Source of the DNA: Isoetes taiwanensis
Taxonomy: Eukaryota > Streptophyta > Lycopodiopsida > Isoetales > Isoetaceae
Direction of reading: 5' to 3'
NCBI GenBank assembly: GCA_021234155.1
Contig: JAJEKV010000095.1
Span: 3,670,621 to 3,734,620 of the forward strand
Length of the DNA stretch: 64,000 nt
A model generated the notes under the pieces. That model searched no databases and was not told the origin of the DNA. It was given only the letters and a program-made list of their open reading frames with translations. Position 1 is the first letter of the stretch, and the number at the start of each line of letters is the position of its first letter. The position numbers and the translations under genes are program-made. Positions 10,205-21,059 of the stretch are shown one piece after another.

Positions 10205-12377
10205 CTATTCTGGAGGCCTGCTTAAGATATCCTCCTCCTTGTAGTTGGACATCAATCGAAGAACCTTCACTTGGTGTTTACACATGTTACCTTTGACACC
10301 CCAAGGACAGTCACAGCATGACCAATTCTCATTGGCAACCACCACCAAGTAAGGGACTGATTCTGTGTTCTCGTCCCATGCATCCATGTTCTGGCTCCAT
10401 ACCTCAGCCGTGCCTGCCTTGTAATCCAGCCATCTAACTGCCGTGTCAGGAATGCCACGTGCACCAATAATAGCTGTCTCAACAATATGTTCTTGTTTGC
10501 GGTTAAGTTTGAAGCCCTGTTCCTTCTTAAACTGGTCATATGACATATGTGTTTCTAACTGATGCACCAACATGTACAGCAGCCAATCAAGCCGCCTCCC
10601 TCTCAATGCATGCTTGGAAAGCCCAAGCCTTCTCTTCATGTGGAAATGATAGGACTCTGCCCCAGCATTAGTTTCTTGGTTTGCATGAGGATAAACTCTA
10701 GTGGCTGTAATCCAGAAGGAGATGTTTTTGGTCCAAACCTTGTCCATGTAGGACACAACCTTCTTGTATCTCTTATATTTTTGCTTGAACTCTTCAAGGA
10801 GTCTCAAGCCTTCTACACGACAAGATTCCAAGTATGCCTCCCGAAGTCTACCATCACCCTCGACGTGAGTCCCATACATAATGTGACCCAACTCCTTGAA
10901 CATTTCAGCCCTCACTTTCTTGTCCTTAACTCGCTTCACTAACATCTTCAACCAATTCCTCCTAACGTGCCACAGGCACAACTGGATTGCTGAATTGGGC
11001 CATACTTCCTGCAAAGCCTTAATCTCAGCCTTCGCATCATCCACAATGAAGCATGAGGGTGTCCAAGATGGATCCAACTTGTGAATGTGTTCTTTCATAG
11101 CTGTGAGCCATGGCCGAATTTCTTCTGTTTCCTGACTAGAAGTCATAACCCATGCAATTGGAACACCATTCCCATGACTGTCAAAAATTAGCAAGGTATA
11201 TAAACTATAGCAATGGTCATTGGTCTTGAAGGTTGAATCCATAGCAACAGCATTGCCTTTCCCATGTTCCAACAGAATCTTCATTTGGAATGGAGTGATA
11301 ATACCTAAAGTGAATGGTCTGCCTTCTTGATACAAGAATACACACTCTTGGTGTAGAGAAACCCACAACCTAATGCTCTCTGGAACATTTGGATGTAGCA
11401 GCCAGGTGTCTCTAGCAAGTTTGCGAGAGATATTGTACACATCATCCATGTCAAGAATCTGATCACGGTTTTTCAGTTCAGAGGGGTTCATTCTCCTCTG
11501 CATGGCCCATTCCTCCTCGTGCTTTGTCATTACCTGTTGGAAAGTGTGGCTCTGATGCAGCAAATTCCTTGCCCAAAGCTTCTTCTTCTTAGATAGCCAG
11601 GGGGCCACATTGAACCTGGTTTTCTCGCAATTTGGGTCGTTCCGTCCATGGCATGATTGCCCTTGCGAGTCGATATGCTTCATCTCATAAAAAGTTATCT
11701 TTGTCCACTCGGCCTCAAGTATAATTGCTTCAATTGGAAGTGGCACATGCACCGGCGTTGATTGGCTCCCCTCAACCTCCGGATTGAGATGGATCCAATC
11801 TCTTAGCTTCAGCCACCAAAGCCTTCCGTGTTTTGTCGAGCACCTTCGGGTATTTCCCGAGGAGGTCCATTGGACCATAGGCACACCGATAGCTGCAAAA
11901 CCATAGCCCCAATTCCCCCCCCCGATTCGGCCCACGGTTTATGTCAATCTCAAAATGCAAAGCAAAACCGAACAAATAAATGGGCATTAAAAAACTAAAT
12001 AAACCGGATAACACCGACATGGTGGTGCCGAGGTGCGCATTTTCATCCACCTTCCTCTTCGGATCACCCGGTTTTACGTGGTTTGAAGACCTCTTGTAGA
12101 AGTTCGTGTTTGTGCCATCACGGTTCTCCTCTCCGATTATGAAATCAGGCCTGCGGTCGGGAATGTAGCAAGTATGGACACATTGGGTCTGCTGCCCGCT
12201 GTCGGTCACTGCTTCATCATCGACTGGCGCCACGTTTGGAATGGGCTTCAACAGCTTCTCAATTGTCCATTTCAGATCGGCTTTAGAGAAGGGACCGGGC
12301 GGAGGATCCTCAGAGGTCCACGAGCTTGAGCTCAAACATGCACCGGGCTGATTCAAGCAACTCGCTATGACCTTCAA
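10205..12377 (-). CDS. MULE transposase with SWIM zinc finger
   Basis: Mutator-like transposases excise and insert the element in the nucleus. The 576-codon frame (11,935-10,205) contains the DDE core: first Asp in AMDSTFKTND (about 11,237), second in CFIVDDAKAEI (about 11,038) followed by CLWHVRRNW, and Glu in NAGAESYHFHMKRR (about 10,655). A SWIM finger (CDCPWGVKGNMCKH) lies at about 10,265-10,320. An upstream frame (12,377-11,772) supplies the N-terminus (PDFIIGEENRDG, SNHVKPGDPKRK). Between them a hydrophobic open stretch at about 12,014-11,893 looks like an intron (GTGTTATCC to TTTTGCAG). The two frames overlap at 11,772-11,935, so a frameshift or second intron near 11,790 is needed. The catalytic residues are intact. 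Confidence 0.85.
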
Positions 12378-12666
12378 GCTTCAAAACAAACGATACCTAC
12401 CTCTGTTGCATTCGGGTCGACACAATGCTCCTCCATCATCGAGGCGCTTCACCAATCCCTCCGTTCACCAATCCCTCTCGGGAGCCGAGTTGAGCTTTGG
12501 GCGGGAAGTCCAATGGGGACTTTAACAGGAATTCTCATGGGAACGCTTTTAAAGGCGGGAACGGGGAAACGGGCCGCTCTCGGGGCGAGCGGGCATTTAA
12601 TGCATGTCGTCGCCGGGTACTCTGGTCTTGTGTCGTGGGAGCAAGTAATGATTAACGGTCTTGGCT

Positions 12667-12800
12667 GTCCGGGATAAACCACCGGATGGGGTCATGGATA
12701 CCGAAGCGGATGGCCATCTTGGTATGGATGGATGGGCGGATGGCTATGGGATGGGGCCGATGGGATGTCCGGAAAAACCGGGAATATGTCAGGAAAAACC
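12667..12800. repeat. Right-end copies of the GTCC-GATAAACC motif
   Basis: GTCCGGGATAAACCA at 12,667-12,681, GTCCGGAAAAACC at 12,777-12,789 and GTCAGGAAAAACC just after it continue the motif family in the orientation opposite to the left array. They lie upstream of the transposase start, as subterminal repeats would. GATGG repeats fill the gap between them. Confidence 0.5.
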
Positions 12801-13666
12801 GTATCCGTTGTAGATATCTGAGCCCCTTATTTGGGGCTTGCGGGTTTTGGTGGTCGGGTTTTGCTCTCTCTTAGTGCTATGCTCATCGAATCCGTTTATT
12901 CGGCTATCCTGCAGTATGTTTTCCCTTGTTTTCCTTCGGCTCTTAAATTTATATTCTTGTTTCTTTGTTTTTGGGCTCGCTATTTTTGCTGGATTTGGGC
13001 TGCCGTTCATTTTTGCGTGCTTTTTTTCCGCGTTCTTGGCCTCCAGTCACTTCGCTTGCGTTGGGTAGCCATCCGTTCTTGTCCTTTGTGCTGTCTTGCT
13101 TCATCATTATATGTCTGGCCACGACTTCTTGTTTCCCAGCCTTGCTTTATGCATGCAGTTCTTTGCCGATCACCTTCTTTAGTTTCTTCTTAGGTCCGAT
13201 ACCCTTCCCCTGTCCTTTGTGCTCTGCCAAGATCTTTCCTGTGGGGTTTTTTCCGCCTTTTTCCCCCGCTGGAGATTCATCTTTATGTGTCACGTTTGGA
13301 GGTTTTGCACCCTTCTGCTCGGAATGCATTGCAGCTTGAACATGCAGACATCGATTGGCCTGAGGAATTCTTCCGGGCGCTGCACCTTTATACTGCCTCT
13401 TTTTTCTCCTGCTGTTCGTAGGGTGTTTTCGCTCGTATAGATTTGTTGCTCCAGCTCGGGCTCGTTTTCTGGGAGATATCATTTTGCTCTGGGATTTTTC
13501 GTCTTTACGTCCCATCCATCTGCGGGAGTTTTTTTGTTCATTCTGACTGAGTATCCTCCTCAATTTCTCCCGACTTATCCGGCAATTTCGTTGGGCCTCA
13601 TTGCGTGATTATCCCTGCTCTCTGGCAGATGTGTTTTGTGTTTGGTGTTTTAGCATTGTGGGCTGT

Positions 13667-14226
13667 GATCCCATCTTTGAATAAAATGGAATAAAACAAT
13701 TGTTTTTCTTTTTTATGTTATGTGGTTCGATATGGGGTTTTTTCACGCCCAGCTATGTGGGGTTTCGCTTTTATATGTATTTTCTTGTGGTTCTTATTTA
13801 TTGTTTTCGGATAGGGTGCATCTATGGGGGTTTTTGACGGGATGTTTTGTGGGTTTTTCGATTTGGGCTCTTCTCTAAGTTGTTATTTTTGTTGTTATTT
13901 TTCCATATTTGGTTGGTAGGTGGTTTCCTTGTCTATTGGCATTTCCTTGTGAATTATGGGTTGTTGATATTTTCTGTGGGGCCGCATGTGAGTGGGTACT
14001 GTGGTGTGATGCTATCTTTCAATAAAGTGGAATAAGACAATTGTTTTTCTTTTTTACGTTATGTTGTTCGATGAGGGGTTTTTCACGCTCAATTATGTGG
14101 GGTTTTGCTTTGCATGTATTTGCCTTTATTGTGGTTCTTATTTATTGTTTTCGGGTATGGTGCATTTCTAGGGGTTTTTGACGGGATGTTTGGGGTTTTC
14201 GATTTGGGCTCCTCTCTCAGTTGTTG
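13667..14226. repeat. Direct duplication, ~220-bp units, period ~341 bp
   Basis: Sequence from ATCTTTGAATAAAATGGAAT (13,673) through TTTTTGACGGGATGTTT to a GATTTGGGCTC phrase (near 13,870) recurs from 14,013 to about 14,226 with scattered changes. Shared phrases include ACAATTGTTTTTCTTTTTTA and GTGGTTCTTATTTATTG. Confidence 0.75.
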
Positions 14227-16229
14227 TCTCCATGTCTGTGATCGGGTTCGCTTGTCCTTTCTCCTTTTGTTCATTTTCCTTAGAGCTTTCGTTCATCACA
14301 TATTCCTCTTTACTTATCGGGATTTATCTTGGTATTTACTTACGTGCTTGGCATCGCATCCTTCAACTTTTTGTTTATCGGAATTCCTCTATTCTACTAT
14401 ATGCATACCCATATTCATTTCGTCCGTTTAGTCCATCTTGTTTCTTTCATATTTGATCTTCTATTTACACCCTACATTTCTTATCCTTTTGCACTATGGC
14501 ATTGCGTTTGTTACTCTGGCCTTTTTGTGGTCTTTTGCTCTTTGGAGCACATCTTTATTTTATTTTTATTTTTCCTTTTTCTCGTGTCTAGCTTATGTTG
14601 CCTTTTTGTCAACTTCACCACGCGACAGCATTTGGGATTTGCCAATGTTAAATTTCTAATCTTGTGGTGCTCTTTTATTCTCTTCGGTTCATTCTCATTT
14701 GTGCTTTTGAGGTTGAACACATTACTACGCAACAATTAAGGTAACTTCTCTTGGCAGGTTTCTAGCTTGGCACATACGGATAGACCTTGGCATTTTTATT
14801 GTGCAAATGTGGTTTTCACATGTTTCCTCTCCCATGTGCATTTCATTTCGTACTCCTTAGCGTCATATTTTGGGGTCACTTGTTAAGATTCATCTTGTTA
14901 CATAATCAATTTGTCTAGACATGTTTCTTTCCCATTGGTTTGGAATTTCTTTAGGATAATGGGAGAGCTTGGCTTTTGAATTTATGGGTGCATTTGCATG
15001 GGTTTCACTTGATAATTAATGCGTTTTTCCATGAGGTGTATTTTTGCGGGTGTATATTGCTTTTTTTTGAATATGGGGCTTATTCTCGGTCCTTATGGCA
15101 TATTATTCTACATCTATTGTCCTTTTCATCTCTCGGCACCTTAGGTTTTCGTCACTCTTGTTGTTTCCCTTTGCTATTATCCCTATGTTGCATTCCGTGA
15201 TCTATTTTGATAGCGGTCTTCTCATTTTTAGGGAAGGTCATCTTCATTGTTGAGTTGTTTTTTGTGGGCAATATTCGAACCTTACGCCAACTTTAGCGTA
15301 TTGTTAGTTAAAAGTTTTACTTCTCCCTATGCCTGGGGTCTGCAATAAGGGTACCTTATCTTGGGATGTTCGCTTCTATCCAGATGATCTATCTTTGTTT
15401 GTTTACATATTGGATTTCATGTTCCTTTCATACATTATCTTGTTTGGTTTGAGTTTGTATACGTGGTTTTATCGATAGATATCGCATTTTAGTGTTTACA
15501 TGACTTTGGAATAAGTTGGCTCAATTTTGGTGGTTGTTCCCTATTTTTTGTGGGTGGTCTTTGTTTCTTTCCACCACGATGGGGACATAAATTTCTATTT
15601 ATCATGGTTTTTCTTCCACCCATTTGGGTGCCGCTTTTTCTCCACCCTCCGGGTGATGCTATCTTCTCTTTTTCATGTATTATTGATTTTCCTCGTTACT
15701 AATCGCTCACATCGATTTGAGTGCTTGTTGTTGTGCGGCTTGCGGCTTCGCAGGTCGTGCACATTCATTGACCCTATGATTCGGCGTTCTTTTTATATTC
15801 TACATTTTTGAGCGTTCTTATTTTTCTATCTATCTATCCATCTTGTGGTTATTTGGCGGTATCTACGTTGGCTGGATGCGAGGAGGGGTTAGCGCACTTC
15901 TCCTCATTCTAGACTTGGAGTTCTATCTTGCGCTTTCGTCTCGTAGCTGGCGTGCTTTTCTTTCCAGGTCCTTCCTTTTTTCAGGTCATGCCATCTATTG
16001 CGAGCACTTCCAGCTCTTCTCCCTCCGCTTCGTTTTCTCCCCCACGCCTCGCTCGTGCTGCTGGTTGTTGTCGTCAACGCGAATTTCATCAAAAATTTTC
16101 TCCTTCCCTCTCCCGTCATTTTACCTTTACCCTCTTTTGGCTCGTCGTGATCTTTCTTTTTCCTTGTCGCATGTTGATGTTCTTATTCGCCACTCCACGA
16201 GACCAACTTGCCTATGGTCATATGATTTC

Positions 16230-17215
16230 TTTAGCTAGCTTGCCTTCGTTCGCATGCCCCGTCACTATCCTTCAGCGCCTAGTTTCTACCGGTTCTTGTT
16301 ATCTCCTCGATCCTCCGTCCGGCGGTCCTCTTTTTCGCTCCTCTACTTCCTCTCTGTGTCCTTTATTCTATCAGGCGCTTTCGAGGGTGGTGGAAGGCGT
16401 GTCGTTTAGAGCGTTGCTTTTTTATGATTATTAGATGTGGTTGACTTTTTATGTTCTTTTAGCCCATTTTCTCCCTCGTTTCCTCCGTTTTTGCTCAATA
16501 TGCAGGGACCACATCGCGAGGCTTCGTGCTTTAGAGTGGCGGTCCTCGTCTTCTCACGCTCGTTACGTGGTTTGCGACTCTACTCAACCTCGCCATGTTT
16601 CTCGTCCGATCTTTATGTCTATACATTTTTATATTCCTATGCGCATTCATATATTAGTGATTTGCATTCATATCATATGTGCATTATGCGTGTATGCGTG
16701 GTTTGTTACGTCTTCGCCTTGTTGCCGTTCTCGTTGGCATCTTGGGGCGCTTCCTTCGATTCGTCATCGTGGCGGCGTTCTTTCTTTTCATTGTTTGTGT
16801 TCTCTAATGTCCTTCCTTTTTCGGGTCATTCTTGTGATGCCGTCTGGCGGGCGCTTCCTTAGATTAAGATCATCGTAGCGGCGTCCTTGTCTTTTCATTG
16901 TTTTCTAATATCCTTTCCTTTTTCGGGTCATTGGTGATATCGATATTATAACCGGCACGCCAGTTTTAAATTCGTCAGCGTGTAGCTTCCTTCTACCGGC
17001 TTGAACGGACTCTTGGGATCTGGTTTCCTTTCTTCCCCTACCAGCTTGCCTTCATTAGCATGCCGGAGTCACTATCCTTGGCCGCCTATTTTCTACCGGT
17101 TCCTTTCATCTCCCTCGATACTCCGTCCGTGACCCCTCTTTTCGTTCCTCTCTTTTCTCTCTGCGTCCTTTATCCTACCCGATTACTCGGGGGTGGTGGC
17201 GGGCGTGTCTTCTTG
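16230..17215. repeat. Dispersed direct repeat, ~170 bp, ~815 bp apart
   Basis: AGCTTGCCTTCGTTCGCATG (about 16,237) and AGCTTGCCTTCATTAGCATG (about 17,043) each begin a region continuing through CACTATCCTT, TTTCTACCGGTTC, CTCCGTCCG and GGGTGGTGG-GGCGTGTC. Similarity is moderate, so this is an old duplication. A second pair, CGGCGTTCTTTCTTTTCATT and CGGCGTCCTTGTCTTTTCAT with TTTTTCGGGTCATT, lies between at about 16,770 and 16,880. Confidence 0.65.
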
Positions 17216-17616
17216 CTATCGGCTTACGCTGGCGGTTTCGCGGCGTTTGGCCTTCTAGTTGAGGAAGTCCTTTGGTAGTCGGCCGGTTTTGTGTCTCTCG
17301 CGAGTTCCTTCCCAGAATCCCATCGATCCGAGCCATCGGATCGCCATTCTGGGAAGGGACGAGCGCCTATATTAGGCCATTTCCATTTTGGCTCGGTTAT
17401 CGGCGTCTTCTCACAGCAGCTTCTTTCCTTCTCTTAGCTTCCCTCCCTTCCCGCCCTGCTCAGTTGGGAGGCGTCTGTTTCATTTGTGTTTTTAGGCCTT
17501 GCACTTTTGTTGTTGTTCACTTTGCATTTACTATAATTACATTTTTTCATATGTTATTTTCCACCCGTTGGGTGATGCTTTCTCCACTTTTTCGGGTGAT
17601 GCTATCTCTAAAACGT

Positions 17617-17751
17617 GGGTGATGCTATTTATTTCCACCTTGAGGGTGACGCTATTTATTTCCACCTTGAAGGTGATGCTGTTTATTTCCACCTTGGCGG
17701 TGATGCTATTTATTTCCACCTTGAGGGTGATGCTATTTATTTCCACCTTGA
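17617..17751. repeat. 27-bp minisatellite, 5 clean units
   Basis: Five contiguous 27-base units start at 17,617, 17,644, 17,671, 17,698 and 17,725, each GGGTGATGCTATTTATTTCC followed by ACCTTGA. Decayed units precede them from about 17,560, and two isolated ones lie near 15,614-15,660. In one plus-strand frame the unit reads GDAIYFHLE, but there is no sign that this is a real protein. Confidence 0.85.
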
Positions 17752-17930
17752 TGCTTCTCTACCTTTTTGCGTGCTGCTTTTTATGTTTCTCATTTGCTCT
17801 TCTTTACAGGTTTTTGATTGTGCGGCTTGCCTTGTCCCTGCCATGCATGGTCGTTTTTCTAACCATTCACGGGTATTTTTTGGGTTCATTTGAGTTGCTG
17901 CAGCTTTTTCGCGGTCTTCTGGGGTCCTAC

Positions 17931-18068
17931 TATATTTGTGTTCGCCATCAACCCACCTTTTCGGCTCTCCAGGCAACACATTCGGGGATTCCGCGCCGTC
18001 TTCGGGGTCTGCTATATTTGTTCGCCATCAATCCATCTCCTTCGGTTTTCCAGGCAACACATTCAAGG
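17931..18068. repeat. 80-bp tandem duplication
   Basis: TATATTTGT-GTTCGCCATCAA-CC, then CGG-TCTCCAGGCAACACATTC, occurs at about 17,931-17,985 and again at about 18,011-18,065. Confidence 0.7.
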
Positions 18069-18321
18069 TTGTTGGCGACCATTTCTCATTAGGGTTTTCC
18101 TCGAAAACCCGAAAGGGCGGGGTTTTTTATCCCGGTGAGAAGTTGTCGCCAGTACCCTTCTATATTGCCTGTGCACATTTCTTTTTACGGGGTAGTCCGA
18201 TATTGTTCCTATGGTCGACTACCCCTCTCTATTCTTCAAAACATTGTATACTGCTGCTGTGATGAATGACAAGCCTATCTATCGGCCGGTTTTGTGTTTC
18301 TCGCGAGTTCCTTCCCAGAAT

Positions 18322-20794
18322 ATAGCAAAAAGTAATCTTAAGAACTCATTTTGTCAAATCTCAAAAACATAATGATGTAGAAAAAGGTACCTCTGCGCGG
18401 TCCTCGTGTCCTCCTTCAAGTTGCTACAATCGCTATTGCTGATTTTTGCTTTCCATCTTGGTTTAGCCGTGGCGCTTGCAAGCTACTCTCCAAGATCTTA
18501 GTCGTCGACCCCGCAGCTAGAATGACCATTCGTGAGATTCCAAAGATAAATGGTTCAAATTGGATTACTATCTGCCCAAACATAGTATTCAGAAACATTG
18601 CACCTCTCCTTGCAATGTTCCTCTCTTTGGAAGAGGTGTGATGGACCATATTACATCATTTTATTATAAAGAGTTGTTCAAATATTTTGTGGTCATTTAG
18701 CTATAGTCTGAGGACACCATGTTACATTAAAGTGTTACAAGCATTTGTCACGGCGGTCGTCGCCGCCGCTAATTTATGGTTTATATAGTGGGTGCTTATC
18801 TATATAAGAAGTTTAGACAGAGCTGCATGAGTAATATGCATTCTGATTAATGTTGTATAAGAAAACATGAATCTTAAATTTGAGCTCAATATCTTATTAT
18901 GTGCGATGGCTTCTAGATTATTTGGCTTAAGAATACTTTAGACAAATTATAAGACAAATTCTAATCTTTATGTTTCCTTTATCAAAGCTAAGTTTCCATA
19001 AAATTTACATTTACTTCAAAGATCTATAGGCAAGGCTCAAATCAAGAACATACAATCACATAATCTAGAATCTTAGAAAAATCTTAGCTTCCTTTCACAT
19101 TGCACAGTACCAAAGGCAAAATTGGCGTCCATAAATTGTGATGGCATCTCCAACAATGCTTATTGCTAAATTTGGAAGTTTAATTAACATTTTTATCACG
19201 ATAGCACGCCCAAATAGGAATCAATTTTCATGAAGGATTTGATTCGGCTTTTCTGCTCCGGTCTGATTCGATCAGTTTAGAAGACGAATAACTTCCATTG
19301 AATGCTTCATATCTGCACACCTATAAATTTCTTTCCATTCCTGTAAGAGCATAAAAATATGATGCTACCTAACATTCTGAACCATGCAATTGTTCTCATG
19401 CTTGCAAAATAGCTTGTTAATATTGGCAGAAGTTAGAATCTCTCTGAACCAAGCACTCCATCAATAAAAGGTACTGTAATCCATGCTTCTGGCAAGCATA
19501 CGATTCATACCAAGTGGGTGTTTGTCCAGCCTTTCCATCTATGGATCATGTCCAAATGGAAATGTTAAAGTTAACCCGACGGAAAAATGCTTCACTTGCT
19601 ACTCGACTCCCTATTGCATGCATACGGTATTTGAATAGCAGCTTACTGAAATCTGAATAGATGCTACATACAAAATAATGATGCCAAAGTGCGAAAGAAA
19701 CCCTTTGGGCAACTAAAAGATATACAAAATACAAATAATTGAGACTATGCATAAGATTGCTGCAATGACAATGATAATCTGAAGTGAATTGCACCAAGCC
19801 ACCATATTCTTCAATTCACAAGCCTTTTCTTTTGGATTCTTGCAGCAGGGCTATTGCTTAAAATCTGCGTTTTCTGAGCGAACAGGGTTTAAATTATACA
19901 GGCGAGATGGGTTAGAGCTAATGCACCCAACTCCATACTCTTTACCTACTTGCAACTAGAGAATATCCATACACAACAGTGGAAAATATCAATCGGTTCC
20001 TCCACCCAAAATAAAAGAATATAACTGACAATAACATTGCACCCTTTCTTGTATATGGATGCCCAGAACCACCGACCACACACCACAACCTATCAAGAAT
20101 CATTCCTAAACTACTCTTTTGGAACTTGTGACTCCCGACCATGCATCACAACTTCGGCTTTGGGTTCTCCTCCTTCTTTATATGAAGATAAAGAGGTGTC
20201 TAGATCTCTCTGGAATCCAAAATCGAGATCTCTAGAACCTATGGACGCCTCTAGAAGAGGTGGACGTTCTCCAAGAGCTTCTAGAAAAACTTGCATTCTT
20301 CTAAATTATTCATGCTTCCACATATACAATCTTAAAGATAGAAAATATTTTAATCGTCCTATATTCAAGTTGCCCCCTTATCAACCTCATTATAATTATA
20401 TATTAGAGATAAAGTTGTCCAAAAATTATGTGACCGTTAACTATAGTTTCAATTCTTGGCATGAACCCTCAAAAATTTGTTGAAGTTGAAACATCCCAAA
20501 GGCCTGAGTATGAACTTGGGTATGCAAGGTCTAAAAACTCTGTATTACATTAAATTATTATAAAGTTGTTCAAACATTTTGTGACCGTTAACTATAGTTT
20601 CAATTCTTGGCAAGAACCCTAGAAACTTTGCTGTCGAAATATCCCAAAGGCCTGAGTATGAACTTGGGTATACAAGGTTTATAAACTCGAACTTAGAGTA
20701 TTTTAAAGGCGTTGCGTCCTTTGAATATCGAGGATAATGGAGAAACTTTTGGGGGAGAATGAGAGGAATTAGTGGCTAGGCTATAATAGGATTT
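18322..20794. repeat. Segmental duplication copy A (pair with 38,451-40,931)
   Basis: From ATATAGCAAAAAGTA (18,322) to CTATAATAGGATTT (20,794) the sequence matches 38,451-40,931 almost base for base, in the same orientation, differing by scattered substitutions and small indels (for example about 14 bp near 20,380). It contains a kinase 3' fragment, a ~1.6-kb inserted segment (about 18,747-20,405) of unknown nature, and the repeated kinase downstream sequence (GTTAACTATAG, CCCAAAGGCCTGAG, TTTTGGGGGAGAATGAGAGG). Minus-strand ORFs at 20,111-20,296 and 19,546-19,797 also occur in copy B but match nothing I know. Confidence 0.9.
18412..18650 (+). pseudogene. CIPK-like kinase C-lobe fragment 1
   Basis: The plus strand shows LLQVATIAIADF-FPSWFSRGACKLLSKI, VVDPAARMTI: the end of a CIPK/SnRK3 catalytic domain. 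A 2-base loss after GAGATTCC shifts the frame before the usual WFK. There is no start, ATP site or regulatory domain. The same fragment is found at 38,547-38,775 in the other duplication copy. Confidence 0.75.
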
Positions 20795-21059
20795 GTTTAA
20801 TAGAGGCACTATTGAGTGATACTTTCTCAGTAATAGCGTCTATTTCTAGTTTTCTTTCCTTCTTTTTTCCTTTATACTTCTTTGGAACCTGTGAAGTAGA
20901 GGTAATCAGGCAAGGAGATGGTGACATGGCAACAAAAGAATGCTAAGGTGGCAAAAACATAGTGCTGTAGCAAAAGGTACCCTTAAGAACACTTTTTGTC
21001 CTAGAAAAAGACAAAAACATAATAGTGATGTAGCAAAAGGTACCTCCGTGTGGTCCTTC

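Larger units (their letters stand above)
1..12800. mobile_element. Probable large multi-gene MULE-type transposon, hAT nested inside
   Basis: The limits are inferred. Copies of a 14-bp motif lie in one orientation at 1-198 (TGGTTTATCTGGAC type) and in the opposite orientation at 3299-5592 and about 12,667-12,800 (GTCCAGATAAACCA type). Between the outer copies are a plus-strand Ulp1-type gene (385-2639), minus-strand unknown genes (3664-4983 and 5756-6240) and a minus-strand MULE transposase (10,205-12,377). A decayed hAT element (about 6,580-9,900) interrupts it. MULEs with Ulp1 genes are known in plants. The alternative is two related elements side by side: one at 1-5740 and a second ending near 12,800. 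The left end may lie before base 1, so no target duplication could be checked. Confidence 0.42.
12831..18280. other. T-rich, A-poor gene-free stretch of duplicated sequence
   Basis: About 5.4 kb with strong strand asymmetry: the plus strand is rich in T, C and G with few A. Plus-strand ORFs of 60-197 codons are long runs of Phe, Leu, Ser and Cys, and the minus-strand ORF at 13,147-13,563 is mostly Lys and Arg. Both follow from base composition. No family is recognised. The stretch is built from internal duplications, listed separately (13,667-14,226; 16,230 and 17,045; 16,740 and 16,850; 17,617-17,751; 17,931 and 18,011; 17,279 and 18,284). It could be a long noncoding repeat or a decayed element. 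Confidence 0.5.

Noticed and set aside
13147-13563. 138-codon Lys/Arg-rich minus-strand ORF
   Set aside because: The residues follow from the T-rich plus strand; neighbouring frames show the same bias and nothing matches a family.
14105-14739. Plus-strand ORFs up to 136 codons with many Phe, Leu and Ser, looking like membrane proteins
   Set aside because: Composition effect of T-rich repeats; the frames overlap each other and span repeat borders.
17499-18092. 197-codon plus-strand ORF across the 27-bp minisatellite
   Set aside because: A 27-bp unit cannot introduce stops into any frame it keeps open, so the length is not evidence of coding. No start context, no homologous copy.
20180-20310. 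TTCTAGAA-like phrases suggesting a heat-shock element cluster
   Set aside because: Spacing does not keep the 5-bp periodicity of nGAAn units, and no gene start is identified downstream.
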